From an uncultured Opitutia bacterium (GTDB taxonomy: Bacteria > Verrucomicrobiota > Verrucomicrobiia > Opitutales > Opitutaceae): 55,935 nucleotides of DNA. The notes below the pieces were generated by a model. It saw only the letters and a list, made by a program, of their open reading frames with translations, did no database searches and was not told the DNA's origin. Within the stretch, counting starts at the first letter, position 1. The number at the start of each line of letters is the position of its first letter. The stretch is taken from assembly GCA_903834135.1 (NCBI GenBank), contig CAILHZ010000015.1, positions 1 to 55,935 on the forward strand, written 5' to 3'. Position numbers and translations under genes: made by a program. Positions 29,266 to 38,159 of this stretch are shown in pieces.

Positions 29266-31298
29266 GGAGTACCTCCTTCAGCTACAACCAATGAGCGGTT
29301 AATCTGACCTAGTGCTGAGGGAGCACGAATGGCCATGTATGGAATAAGCTGTTCACCTAAATGTTTGAATACGGGTGCTGCAACAGTACCACCGTAGCCT
29401 ATCTTACCAGGTGTTCTTGCATCTGCATCATCTACGATTACAGAAATTTCAACTTGAGGATCACTCGCAGGAAAAAAACCGACAAATGATGAGACGTGAT
29501 GGGTCTTAGAATAAACAAGCTTTGACTTACCGTTGGACATTTCCTTTGGAACTAGCTTTTGCGTGGTACCTGTTTTACCACCTACTTCATAGCCTGGTAT
29601 GGCCGCTAAATGTCCCGTACTATCAGCACCGGATGTGACTCCAAGAAGCATACGCGCCATTGTCTTTGCAGTACTTTGCTTAATAACACGCCTTTCTTCA
29701 ACTCGGTCAAATCGGTAAACTATATCACCATTAGAATCACAGATGCGTTTAATAATTTGTGGTTTAAGGAGCACTCCACCACTCGCAATTACTCCCATAG
29801 CTTGATGAATTTGCAAAGCAGTCACAGCTACTGATTGTCCCATTGGTATACGGGTGAAAGTTAAACCATCCCAGTACTTAGGCGGTGGTACAAAGATCCT
29901 AAACGTGCGTGCATCAGGTTCATTACCGACTGGAAAACCCGTTGGTAAACCTATCCCAAAAGCATGCATAAATTGATAATATCTTTCCTCGCCTATCCGC
30001 ATAGCTAATTGCACTGCACCTTTATTTGAAGAGTGAGCAATAATTTCAGATACCGATAAAGGTCGATCAAAGTGATCTGATTTATCTTCAGCAGGCAGAG
30101 GTCTAATCTTACCTTTATATTCGATTTCTTTAAGGGTGCAGTCGAACGTGGTATTTGGGTTTACTGCTCCGTCATCTAAAGCTGCAGATGCAGCAATAAT
30201 TTTAAATACAGATCCAGGTTCATATAAATCTGCGACTGCCACATTCTTCATCCTTGATAATTCAGAGGCAGGAAGCTTGTTATATTCATTCAGATTAAAG
30301 GTGGGATAATTAGCCATCGCTAATATAAATCCAGTCCTAGGATCACTAATAATTATAGTCGCTTTCTGAGGTGAGTATTTATCTCTAATACCTTGAAGCT
30401 CAACTTCAGCTAAGTGTTGAATTGCAGAATCTATAGACAAATCAATCGAGTATCCATCTGCAGCAGGCACCTCCCTGGTTCTAAACTGAGCGAGCTCACG
30501 CTGTTTACCGTCTTTTTCAGTCTCTACCCACCCATCCTGACCACGTAGAAAGAAATTAGCATAATGCTCCATGCCAGCTAGAGGCACTTCTTGATGGTTT
30601 AAATAACCAATTAAATGAGCAGCTAATTCATTATGGGGATAAGCCCTGCGATATATATTCGTTCCATATACACCCTTGATCTTTAATTTTTGAATTTCCT
30701 CAAACTTTGCCTGATCAATGCCAGTACTTAAACGTGCATATTTAATAATCCTTTTTCCGGTACTATCTGCCTCATCAAGAACAACACTCTCATCGCTATC
30801 GGTCGAAACTTTAGGAGCTTCGACTGCAGGGAGTGTAACTGCAGCTGAAGTTTCAACTTCAGGTTTTTCGTCTTTTTTTTGTTCTTTTTGAGCACTATCT
30901 AAATGAAACACCAAGCCTTGGGGGTTTTTTACGCCAGTAAGAGATACCGCACGGTACTTGGTGGTTAAAGTGGTTTTAAGTTGTTCAACAGGTATTCCAA
31001 GTAGTTCAGCTAATTTTGGCCATTTGGAAGCATCTTTTTCTAGGACTACACTGGGGTCTACTCCAACCTCAACAACTGACATACTGGTTGCTAATAGTGC
31101 CCCATTGATATCACGAATATCCCCGCGTCTAGAATACGTTGGAATAATCTCCCGTCTTACGTGTTCAACATAGGTAAGGTAATGATCTCGGTTACTTACA
31201 TGTAAGGAGTAAAGCCTGTAGCCCAGAGATACGAAGATACTCAGTATAACCACTGAGACAAACGTCATCCGAGAACTTGAGGCAAACCCCTTGGACAT
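29262..31298 (-). CDS. ftsI: septal transpeptidase FtsI / PBP3
   Basis: Class B penicillin-binding protein that cross-links septal peptidoglycan. One N-terminal membrane span (about 12-32) is followed by the pedestal domain and a transpeptidase domain. The three active-site motifs are present: SVFK with nucleophile Ser363, SSN (AHSSNKGAVQ) and KTGT (VGGKTGTTQ). Residues about 130-195 form an acidic/Pro-Ala-rich insertion (KKDEKPEVETSAAV and on) not seen in short FtsI proteins, making this 678 residues long. It lies 3 bp after ftsL. Confidence 0.95.
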   Translation of the reverse strand: MSKGFASSSRMTFVSVVILSIFVSLGYRLYSLHVSNRDHYLTYVEHVRREIIPTYSRRGDIRDINGALLATSMSVVEVGVDPSVVLEKDASKWPKLAELLGIPVEQLKTTLTTKYRAVSLTGVKNPQGLVFHLDSAQKEQKKDEKPEVETSAAVTLPAVEAPKVSTDSDESVVLDEADSTGKRIIKYARLSTGIDQAKFEEIQKLKIKGVYGTNIYRRAYPHNELAAHLIGYLNHQEVPLAGMEHYANFFLRGQDGWVETEKDGKQRELAQFRTREVPAADGYSIDLSIDSAIQHLAEVELQGIRDKYSPQKATIIISDPRTGFILAMANYPTFNLNEYNKLPASELSRMKNVAVADLYEPGSVFKIIAASAALDDGAVNPNTTFDCTLKEIEYKGKIRPLPAEDKSDHFDRPLSVSEIIAHSSNKGAVQLAMRIGEERYYQFMHAFGIGLPTGFPVGNEPDARTFRIFVPPPKYWDGLTFTRIPMGQSVAVTALQIHQAMGVIASGGVLLKPQIIKRICDSNGDIVYRFDRVEERRVIKQSTAKTMARMLLGVTSGADSTGHLAAIPGYEVGGKTGTTQKLVPKEMSNGKSKLVYSKTHHVSSFVGFFPASDPQVEISVIVDDADARTPGKIGYGGTVAAPVFKHLGEQLIPYMAIRAPSALGQINRSLVVAEGGTP

Positions 31299-31301
31299 AG
31301 T

Positions 31302-31709
31302 TCAATGTTGTGAAGGAATGTTAAAACTGATCGTTGTGTGCACGGACGAACTAATACCGCGGTCAGTTAAAATGCCTTGATCTCGTTTAGCAGTGAGGCG
31401 AGCAACTGAATCTTGAGCAATAATCTGAACTTGACCTTCTTGGGGAGGAACAAGTCCCAAATGCCATTCATTATTCTTTTTAAGAAGAGCTGTGATGTCT
31501 TGTTCTTCTGCAACCCAAGCCGTCATTTGCTGACTTAAGCGCCCAACCTCAACAATACGATTTTCAAGAACACGATTTTCATTAGCTGTGACAGAAATTT
31601 GGTGACGCATCCATACTGAGCCAAGGCCAGCAGCTCCGCTTCCACATACGACAAGTAAGGTACCCATAACAAAGGGATTAACAAAAGCTCGATTAGTTAA
31701 AGTCTTCAT
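31302..31709 (-). CDS. ftsL: FtsL-like division protein
   Basis: Small bitopic protein in the ftsL position. It has a cytoplasmic tail of about 12 residues, one membrane span at about 13-33 (FVMGTLLVVCGSGAAGLGSVW), then a helical stretch of about 50 residues with coiled-coil character (NENRVLENRIVEVGRLSQQMTAW) and a variable end. The family is poorly conserved, so the call rests on topology and on its place between rsmH and ftsI. It may pair with an FtsB-like protein through the coiled coil. 135 residues. Confidence 0.75.
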   Translation of the reverse strand: MKTLTNRAFVNPFVMGTLLVVCGSGAAGLGSVWMRHQISVTANENRVLENRIVEVGRLSQQMTAWVAEEQDITALLKKNNEWHLGLVPPQEGQVQIIAQDSVARLTAKRDQGILTDRGISSSVHTTISFNIPSQH

Positions 31710-31728
31710 AAGTGTATTAATTTTAAAA

Positions 31729-32688
31729 TTACAATTTACGTACGGCTCTTAGTTTTGCTGAACGACTACGCGAATTGTTTTCAATTTCTAAAAGAGTCGG
31801 TGTTACGGGACGCTTAGTAAGTGCTTCGGCTTTGCGCACCCTCAAATCCTGAGGCATACTGTCCGCTTGATCCTCAGGCATACCGCACCAGCGGCGCATG
31901 GCACGCTTGACTGGCCGATCCTCTAAGGAGTGAAAGCTGATAACGCAAAGTACGCCGCCTGATACCAAGCGCTCAAATGCTGCAGGTAAGGTACGCTCTA
32001 ATGCTCCTAGCTCATCATTGATTGCGATCCTGATTCCTTGAAACGAACGCGTGGCTGGATGAATGCGAGCAACACGTCTTTCTCTCTCAGGTATCGCATT
32101 AGCGATGACTTCAGCCAAGGATGAGGTGCGAGAGAGTGCACCCGTTCTACGAGCGTCAATGATTGAGCGAATAACACGTTTCCACTGTTTTTCCTCACCA
32201 TAATCCCTGATCGCTAAAACAAGCATTGCTTCAGACGCTGTCTCAAGCCACTCAGAGGCTGAAACTCCTCTACGTGGATCCATCCGCATATCAGCAGGTG
32301 CATCTGAGCGAAACGAAAACCCACGCTCTTTATCGTCTAATTGAAATGACGATACACCCAGATCGAAAAGTATGCCGTCAAAATCACGATTAGGAAGCGT
32401 ATCTAAATCTCCGAAATTAAGATCAATAAGTTGAAAACGATTAGCATACTTTGAACTCAATTCTAATGCACGGTCTTGAGCCTGAGGGTCACGATCGAGT
32501 CCAATAACGGATACGTCAGCTGCTGAATCTAAAAGTGCTTGCGTGTGACCTCCGCCACCAAAAGTGCAGTCAAGAAAACGCGCACCCGGCTTAGGTGCAA
32601 AAAATTCAAGTACCTCGTTTAATAAAACCGGTTTATGCCCAGAATTGCTGGAACTAGTTGCGACTGCCGTTGTGTCAAAGGCTGTCAT
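31729..32688 (-). CDS. rsmH: 16S rRNA (cytosine1402-N4)-methyltransferase
   Basis: Methylates C1402 in the ribosomal P site. AdoMet motif I is in RFLDCTFGGGGHTQALL after the family opening HKPVLLNEVLEFF. Further landmarks are FDGILFDLGVSSFQLDDKERGFSF, the helical insertion domain, and the C-terminal CVISFHSLEDRPVKRAMR. 319 residues. The start codon overlaps the mraZ stop by one base (TAATG). Confidence 0.97.
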   Translation of the reverse strand: MTAFDTTAVATSSSNSGHKPVLLNEVLEFFAPKPGARFLDCTFGGGGHTQALLDSAADVSVIGLDRDPQAQDRALELSSKYANRFQLIDLNFGDLDTLPNRDFDGILFDLGVSSFQLDDKERGFSFRSDAPADMRMDPRRGVSASEWLETASEAMLVLAIRDYGEEKQWKRVIRSIIDARRTGALSRTSSLAEVIANAIPERERRVARIHPATRSFQGIRIAINDELGALERTLPAAFERLVSGGVLCVISFHSLEDRPVKRAMRRWCGMPEDQADSMPQDLRVRKAEALTKRPVTPTLLEIENNSRSRSAKLRAVRKL

Positions 32689-33140
32689 TAAATACCTAGA
32701 CGGCGCATTAAGTCGCCGAAGTTTTCACCAGAGGTACGCGCTTCAACTTTCTGCCAACGTCCTGGGGAATAGAGATTAAATTTTGTAAGTGAGCCTACGA
32801 GCACCGCTTCTTTCGTGATGCCTGCGTGCTTAAGTAAGCCTTCATCCACACCAACACGTCCTTGCTTATCAAAGCTGAACGTTTGGGTCTGAGCAAAAAA
32901 TCGTGCTGCGAAATCTTGTGCTGCACCATCGCTTAAAGCCATCTGCGCAATCTTTTGGTGTAACTTCTCAACCTCAGCTGGAGGTAATACAGCTACATAT
33001 CCATCAGGATGTGGTGTTGCCAAAAAACTATCCCCTTCAGCATGCGCACCTCTCCAAGACGATGGGATCGTTAAACGACCTTTATCATCAAGGTTATGCC
33101 TAAATAGACCTGTGAAAAATGCTTTACCGGGAAGTGACAT
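32688..33140 (-). CDS. mraZ: transcriptional regulator MraZ
   Basis: DNA-binding protein that controls the dcw promoter. It holds two SpoVT/AbrB-like half-domains with the DKGR signatures NLDDKGRLTIPSSWR and FDKQGRVGVDEGLL. The ORF can be read from a GTG at 33200, but that extension crosses the TGGG repeats of the operator and has no family similarity. The ATG at 33140 (MSLPGKAFFTGLFRHNLDDKGR) gives 150 residues, the family length. There is no Shine-Dalgarno sequence. It is the first gene of the cluster. Confidence 0.93.
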   Translation of the reverse strand: MSLPGKAFFTGLFRHNLDDKGRLTIPSSWRGAHAEGDSFLATPHPDGYVAVLPPAEVEKLHQKIAQMALSDGAAQDFAARFFAQTQTFSFDKQGRVGVDEGLLKHAGITKEAVLVGSLTKFNLYSPGRWQKVEARTSGENFGDLMRRLGI

Positions 33141-33165
33141 GAAAGGGTGAGAAAGGGCTAATTGC

Positions 33166-33199
33166 CCCACAACGCCCCATTTCTCCCCATTTCCTCCCA
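33166..33199 (-). promoter_or_regulatory. MraZ operator: four TGGG boxes at 10-bp period
   Basis: On the minus strand TGGG occurs at 33199-33196, 33189-33186, 33179-33176 and 33169-33166, each exactly 10 bp apart, so all face the same side of the helix. MraZ of E. coli is known to bind three direct TGGG repeats at this spacing in front of mraZ. Here a fourth copy is present. The boxes lie 26 bp or more upstream of the chosen ATG. Confidence 0.88.
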
Positions 33200-33216
33200 C
33201 TTTTGCAAGTAAAACT

Positions 33217-33246
33217 ACTCTAGAAATGCGTTTTTTTTACTCCCAA
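33217..33246 (-). promoter_or_regulatory. likely promoter of the dcw cluster
   Basis: A TTGGGA (-35, 33246-33241) and TAGAGT (-10, 33222-33217) are separated by 18 bp on the minus strand. The predicted start near 33210 puts the four MraZ boxes just downstream, suited to repression. The matches are 4 of 6 each, so the hexamers are tentative. Confidence 0.5.
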
Positions 33247-33328
33247 GTTATTCACACCATTTCAAGGCACGTTAAGCTTCCATCTTTTGGTTGAAATTAA
33301 TGGCTGTTTTTTGGCCTTTTTTGGTCCC

Positions 33329-33357
33329 TTGACAGACCACTGTAAGGACCTTGAAGT
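33329..33357 (+). promoter_or_regulatory. possible promoter of the GMC oxidoreductase gene
   Basis: A perfect -35 TTGACA at 33329-33334, then 17 bp and TGAAGT (3 of 6 to the -10 consensus). Transcription would begin a few bases before the ATG at 33369, leaving almost no 5' leader. Confidence 0.45.
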
Positions 33358-33368
33358 GGCTGTACCCC

Positions 33369-35192
33369 ATGCCATTTATTTCCGTAAAAACACTACGAAA
33401 TGATTACGATGTGATCGTTGTTGGATCTGGAGCAGCGGGCGGACAATCAGCCTACATATTGGCCTTGGAAGGCATCCGAGTGCTTATGATCGAAGCAGGC
33501 AGAAACTATGATCCAGTTGCCGAAACTCCGATGTTTCAGACCAATGCAGACGCTCCTTTACGCGGTACAGAAACACCCGATAAGCCTCTTGGATTTTATG
33601 ATTCCACAGTCAATGGAGGCTGGGCTGTACCAGGCGAACCTTACACAAGTGCCTCCTCAAATCCAGACGAGAAATACATGCTCTGGCGCTCTAGAATGCT
33701 GGGTGGAAGAACAAACCACTGGGCACGTAATTCCTTCCGAAATGGTCAGTATGATTTTAAGCCAAAAGACAGAGATGGTTTAGGGATTAATTGGCCAATC
33801 AATTACACAGACGTAGCACCCTTTTACGACAAAGTAGAAATGCTAGTGGGTGTTTACGGCGATGCTGAAGGGATTGAAAATAGTCCAGATTCCCCTGCCG
33901 GAATTTTACTGCCTCCACCCAAACCTCGCTTAGGTGAACTACTCGCTCAGCAAAGAGCTAAGAAATTAGGGATTCCTATTGTTGCAATCCACCGCGCAGT
34001 TCTAAGTCAAAAATTAGATGCTGATAATATCCCCCAAAAACTGCATCCACACAACGTCCGAGCGCAGCGCTTAGTGGCTGATTCCATGCGAAGTCGCTCA
34101 GCTTGTTTTTGGGCGACACCTTGCAATCGAGGCTGCGCAATCAAAGCAAATTATCAGTCACCCACAGTTCACTTACCCCCTGCCCTTGCCTCTGGAAATC
34201 TAGATATTTTAACCGATGCCATGGTGCGTGAAGTTACCTTGGGTTCAAACGGTCTAGCAAGTGGTGTGCATTTTATTGATAAAACTACTGGTATAGAGCA
34301 CCACGTAAAAGCCAAAGCAGTGGTGCTTGGAGCAAGCTCTACTGAAACAATCAAAGTCTTATTTAATTCTAAGTCCAACAGGTTTCCACATGGACTTGGT
34401 AATTCAAGCGGCCTTCTAGGTAAGCACTTAATGGATACGGTAGGAACTAGCTTAAGTGGGCATATTCCCCTCTTAGAAAACCTACCTCCAATGAATGAAG
34501 ATGGTGCTGGTGGTGATCACGTGTACACGCCTTGGTGGTTACATAAAGATCAACTCGCAGGAAAACTTGGCTTTGCCCGGGGCTATCATATAGAATTTGC
34601 GACAGGCAAAAAGATGCCGACGATTACTACTGGCTCTAGCCTTGAACCCTACACCCATGGCAGTTACGGCAAACAATTTAAGGCCGATGCACGGCGTTAC
34701 TACGGAGCTTCCATTTCTTTCTCCGGCAGAGGAGAAATGATTCCGAATGCGGACAGTTTTTGTGATATTGATCCCTTAGTAAAAGATAAGTGGGGAATCC
34801 CTGCGATGCGCTTTCACTGGAAATGGTCTGAGCATGAAATCAAGCAGGCAATCCACATGCAAAGTACCTTCGCTGATTTAATTCATGCTATGGGAGGCAA
34901 AGTAACTACAAAGCCTGACCCCAAGGGTCGTGGAGATATTTTACCTGGAGGCCACGTAAAGCACGGCGTAGGTGGAGCCATCATGGGACTAGACCCTAAG
35001 ACTTCCGTCACTAACAGCTATGGACAGCTCTGGGATGTAAAAAATGTAATGATAGCAGACGCAGCTACATTTTGTTCAAGTGCAGATAAAAATCCAACCA
35101 TAACGATTATGGCTTTAGCATGGCGTGGAACAGAACACTTAATTGAGGCTATGCGCAGTGGTTCACTGAGCTATTATTTGTCAGGCATTTAG
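33369..35192 (+). CDS. GMC-family FAD-dependent oxidoreductase
   Basis: Flavoprotein of the glucose-methanol-choline family, likely oxidising an alcohol or sugar. The N-terminal dinucleotide-binding motif is DVIVVGSGAAGGQSAYILALEG followed by the FAD-ribose acid in MIEAG. The GMC signature region LWRSRMLGGRTNHWARNSFR is clear. The C-terminus has HGVGGAIMGLDPKTSV and NVMIADAATFCSSADKNPTITIMALAWR. The ORF begins at a TTG at 33351; the ATG at 33369 is preferred, giving 607 residues. No Tat signal is visible, so it may be cytoplasmic. The electron acceptor and substrate cannot be told. Confidence 0.87.
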   Translation: MPFISVKTLRNDYDVIVVGSGAAGGQSAYILALEGIRVLMIEAGRNYDPVAETPMFQTNADAPLRGTETPDKPLGFYDSTVNGGWAVPGEPYTSASSNPDEKYMLWRSRMLGGRTNHWARNSFRNGQYDFKPKDRDGLGINWPINYTDVAPFYDKVEMLVGVYGDAEGIENSPDSPAGILLPPPKPRLGELLAQQRAKKLGIPIVAIHRAVLSQKLDADNIPQKLHPHNVRAQRLVADSMRSRSACFWATPCNRGCAIKANYQSPTVHLPPALASGNLDILTDAMVREVTLGSNGLASGVHFIDKTTGIEHHVKAKAVVLGASSTETIKVLFNSKSNRFPHGLGNSSGLLGKHLMDTVGTSLSGHIPLLENLPPMNEDGAGGDHVYTPWWLHKDQLAGKLGFARGYHIEFATGKKMPTITTGSSLEPYTHGSYGKQFKADARRYYGASISFSGRGEMIPNADSFCDIDPLVKDKWGIPAMRFHWKWSEHEIKQAIHMQSTFADLIHAMGGKVTTKPDPKGRGDILPGGHVKHGVGGAIMGLDPKTSVTNSYGQLWDVKNVMIADAATFCSSADKNPTITIMALAWRGTEHLIEAMRSGSLSYYLSGI

Positions 35193-35195
35193 CTA

Positions 35196-35233
35196 ATAAA
35201 AAAGCCTCGATCCAAAAAATAGATCGAGGCTTT
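35196..35233. terminator. bidirectional terminator between the GMC gene and the APC permease
   Basis: Arms AAAGCCTCGATC (35201-35212) and GATCGAGGCTTT (35222-35233) form a perfect 12-bp stem with a 9-base loop between two convergent genes. The T-run is long on the minus strand (35205-35196) and only three bases on the plus strand, so it mainly ends the permease transcript. Confidence 0.88.
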
Positions 35234-35252
35234 AGTAAGTGAGATAGAAGTG

Positions 35253-36710
35253 CTACTTCTGTGTGTTTAGGTGGCTATGCTTACGGCTATATGTGAAGTA
35301 AATTACTACACCTATAAGCATCCAAATAATTAAACGCATCCACGTATCAAACGGCAAGGCAAGCATCTGAGTTAAACAGACAACCGCTGCTAAGATAGGT
35401 ACCAGTGGTACCCATGGCGTTCTAAAAGGACGTGGTAAATCAGGACGACGTTTTCTAAGTAAGATGATACTCAAACTTACAATAACGAATGCAAATAAAG
35501 TACCAATGGATACGAGTTCTCCCAAGAGCGCGAGTGGGAGTAGTCCTGCAAACACAGCTGCTACTGCACCTGTTAAGATGGTTGTAATATAAGGCGTTTT
35601 GAAGCGTGGATGAATCTTTGCAAATACTGCTGGCAAGAGTCCGTCATGCGCCATTGAGAAGAAAATACGAGGCTGACCCATAAGCATAACAAGAACAACT
35701 GAACACAGACCTGCCATTGCCGCAATTTCTACTACAAAGCGAAGCGCAACAGGAGCATTCGCTTCCTGCAGTGCAAACACAACAGGAGCATCTACCTTAA
35801 GTGCCGTGTAGTTCTTCATTCCAGTAAGCACTAATGAGAGTGTGATAAATAAAACCGTACAAATTGCTAGCGATCCCAAGATACCAATAGGCATGTCACG
35901 TTTTGGGTTTTTAGCCTCTTGTGCAGAGGTAGAAACAGCGTCAAAGCCAATATAGGAAAAGAAAATAACCGCAGCTCCTTTAAAAATACCACTCCAGCCA
36001 AATTGACCGAATACACCCGTATTCTTAGGGATAAAAGGCGTCCAATTTTTAGTAGCTAAACCTGGATGCTGAGTGAAATACCAGATCCCAAATCCAATCA
36101 CAGCAATTAGTACAGAAAGCTTGGTTACCACCATTAAATTATTAAATGCGGCTGATTCCTTAATACCAATAACAAGTAAAACAGTAATCGCTAAGACAAT
36201 GCAGCTAGCAGGTAGATTCATTAAAGCACCGGTTGCTACTAAGTGACCATTCACATATTCCCAGGGCGCAGTTGCAAAGGAATGAGGAATTATAATTCCA
36301 AACTCTTTAAGAAAACCTTGGAAGTGACCTGACCAACCTACGGCAACTGTGGGTGCACAAAACAAGTACTCGAGGATCAAATCCCAGCCGATAATCCATG
36401 CTAAAAATTCACCCAGTGTTGCATACGAATAAGTGTAAGCGCTTCCCGCTATTGGGATCATGGACGCAAATTCAGCGTAGCAAAGACCGGCAAATAAACA
36501 GCCTAAGCCAGAGATAACAAAGGAAATGGCAATAGCAGGGCCAGCATATTGAGCAGCAGCTTGTCCGGTAAGAACAAAGATACCTGCACCAATGACCGCT
36601 CCAATACCGAGGCTAACCAAGTTGGTAGCCGATAAAGTCCTATGAAGACCTTGGCTATCTTGCGCCTGCAACTGAAGTGACTCCATCGATTTAGTTCTAA
36701 ATAGACTCAT
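35253..36710 (-). CDS. APC-family amino-acid permease
   Basis: Inner-membrane transporter of the amino acid-polyamine-organocation superfamily, closest in appearance to the CAT/YfnA group. It has about 12-13 hydrophobic spans in 485 residues. The first span carries [29 protein letters not shown], whose GAVIGAGIF is the substrate-site signature; [24 protein letters not shown] is also typical. It likely imports cationic or neutral amino acids by proton symport; the exact substrate is not readable. It has a long, hairpin-rich upstream region. Confidence 0.9.
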   Translation of the reverse strand: MSLFRTKSMESLQLQAQDSQGLHRTLSATNLVSLGIGAVIGAGIFVLTGQAAAQYAGPAIAISFVISGLGCLFAGLCYAEFASMIPIAGSAYTYSYATLGEFLAWIIGWDLILEYLFCAPTVAVGWSGHFQGFLKEFGIIIPHSFATAPWEYVNGHLVATGALMNLPASCIVLAITVLLVIGIKESAAFNNLMVVTKLSVLIAVIGFGIWYFTQHPGLATKNWTPFIPKNTGVFGQFGWSGIFKGAAVIFFSYIGFDAVSTSAQEAKNPKRDMPIGILGSLAICTVLFITLSLVLTGMKNYTALKVDAPVVFALQEANAPVALRFVVEIAAMAGLCSVVLVMLMGQPRIFFSMAHDGLLPAVFAKIHPRFKTPYITTILTGAVAAVFAGLLPLALLGELVSIGTLFAFVIVSLSIILLRKRRPDLPRPFRTPWVPLVPILAAVVCLTQMLALPFDTWMRLIIWMLIGVVIYFTYSRKHSHLNTQK

Positions 36711-37095
36711 AATATAATAATAATAAAAACAGAGGTGAACTAGCTAAGGGGTGCTGTCAGGAAGGACTTAACATCGAGTGATTTAGCACCTGACTCAAGA
36801 CATTCAAAAACTCTTTTCACACAAACTCCGTTAAGTGCCTTTATTCAAATCGAGTGATCGTGCAAGCTGCACGAATCGTGGAAAGTTACGTAAGTCATTA
36901 TTAATCAGGTTTTCATAACATTACAAAAGCTTTAATTGTGCCAAAAAGACTCCTTCTTGTATTTAGGCAGTTAAAAATCATATATCGTTAATAATCATAA
37001 CTTTAAACATCATAAAGAACGATCGGGAACGGCTTATCCGCGCGAATAATCAGTAAGTGCACGCTGGAATTCATCCAGTGGGAAACAAAGCACTT
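36711..37095. promoter_or_regulatory. divergent intergenic region with repeats and hairpins
   Basis: The stretch between the permease and the lysozyme-like gene has no convincing ORF. On the permease (minus) side GTCAGG can pair with CCTGAC and the overlapping GGTGCT with AGCACC, two mutually exclusive stems about 40-70 bases before the start codon. A 10-bp direct repeat ATCGAGTGAT occurs at 36773-36782 and 36849-36858. A 7-bp hairpin TCGTGCA/TGCACGA lies at 36858-36874. On the plus strand TTGTAT (36957) and TATATC (36981), 18 bp apart, may be the promoter of the next gene. Confidence 0.4.
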
Positions 37096-37560
37096 ATGAA
37101 AACATTCCTTATTACAGCTGTTATTTTTATCTCAACGTTAAGCTCTCTAAACGCCCAAACCTCGACTCTATCTAACGCCGATGACTTCCTTTACGCAATC
37201 CGTGAGGTTGAAACAGGCAATTGTTATAACGCGCCTACCGGTTCATGCGGAGAAGAAGGCGCTTACCAATTTAAGCGCAACGTATGGTCACAACACACCC
37301 AAGTTTCTTTCAAAAAAGCTCGTACCCATTATTCTGATACGGTGGCCTTAGCCCATTACCACTGGATTATTAAACGTTTAACAAACGCTCATATGAAACC
37401 ATCGATTCAAAAAATTGCAGCTGCTTGGAACTGCGGGGTGACTGCAGTTATTCGTGGCAAAATACCCCACTCAACAAAAGACTATGCAGAGCGTGTAAAT
37501 AATTTAGCTTTAGACCATGCTCAAACACGTTTAAGTAACACCTACGCCGTAAACCGTTAA
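37096..37560 (+). CDS. small secreted lysozyme-like (SLT-type) protein
   Basis: A 154-residue protein with a clear signal peptide (KTFLITAVIFISTLSSLNAQ) and a compact domain resembling the lysozyme/lytic transglycosylase fold. IREVETG would hold the catalytic Glu, followed by GEEGAYQFKRNVW and KIAAAWNCGVTAVIRGKIP, with Tyr in KDYAERVNNL. Cys pairs suggest a disulfide in the periplasm. The upstream GTG at 37057 would add residues before the signal peptide, so the ATG at 37096 is chosen. It probably cleaves or remodels peptidoglycan; binding only is possible. It converges with the next gene, overlapping by 4 bp. Confidence 0.68.
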   Translation: MKTFLITAVIFISTLSSLNAQTSTLSNADDFLYAIREVETGNCYNAPTGSCGEEGAYQFKRNVWSQHTQVSFKKARTHYSDTVALAHYHWIIKRLTNAHMKPSIQKIAAAWNCGVTAVIRGKIPHSTKDYAERVNNLALDHAQTRLSNTYAVNR

Positions 37561-38153
37561 GGTCTACCTAAATCAAATCGTTCGGTTGTACGGGCATAGG
37601 TATCTCGTCCCATACGGCCTACTAAATCCAGTTTAGCTGGATCAGGAAAACCATCCCCTGCTAATACCGCTTCGTCTACATACGCAGAGACGATACGGCC
37701 AAATACAACATTGGTATTACTGCCAACTGGATAGACGTCATGTAGCACACATTCAAAGGCAACTGCTGCGGAACTCACCCGTGGAGGACTTACCTTCAAA
37801 CTTGGTGTTGAGTGTATTTTGAAGGCTTCAAATTCACTTTCTTCATGCGGTAAGGCCATAGAAGATTGATTCATTACTTGGCTATCTTTGAAAGAAACTA
37901 AATTTACTACAAATTGCTTACGTGATTCGATATTCACGAGCGTATCTTTCTTTGTACCATCACGATTATTTACTGGTACAAACATAAGTACCGGTGGATT
38001 CGTAGAAACCGCTTGAAAAAAACTAAATGGAGCTAGATTTGTTATACCCGAAGCTGAAAGTGTGGAGACCCAAGCTATTGGCCTAGGCCCGACCGAATTA
38101 ATCATCCAGCCGTAGGCTTCGCGCTGCTCAATTTTAGCGAAATCAATAACCAT
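37557..38153 (-). CDS. flavin-reductase-like FMN-binding protein
   Basis: A split-barrel FMN-binding protein of the flavin reductase-like family, 198 residues. The opening GWMINSVGPRPIAWVSTLSASGITNLAPFSFF followed by PPVLMFVPV and KDTLVNIESRKQFVVNLV is diagnostic of the family branch that binds FMN and may reduce free flavin. It lies 6 bp after the gene for the duplicated-domain lipoprotein on the same strand, so they may share a transcript. The physiological partner is unknown. Confidence 0.85.
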   Translation of the reverse strand: MVIDFAKIEQREAYGWMINSVGPRPIAWVSTLSASGITNLAPFSFFQAVSTNPPVLMFVPVNNRDGTKKDTLVNIESRKQFVVNLVSFKDSQVMNQSSMALPHEESEFEAFKIHSTPSLKVSPPRVSSAAVAFECVLHDVYPVGSNTNVVFGRIVSAYVDEAVLAGDGFPDPAKLDLVGRMGRDTYARTTERFDLGRP

Positions 38154-38159
38154 AGCTGC

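Noticed and set aside
33141..33200. Longer MraZ starting at GTG 33200
   Set aside because: The extra 20 codons lie on the four TGGG operator boxes and match nothing in the family; the ATG at 33140 gives the normal N-terminus.
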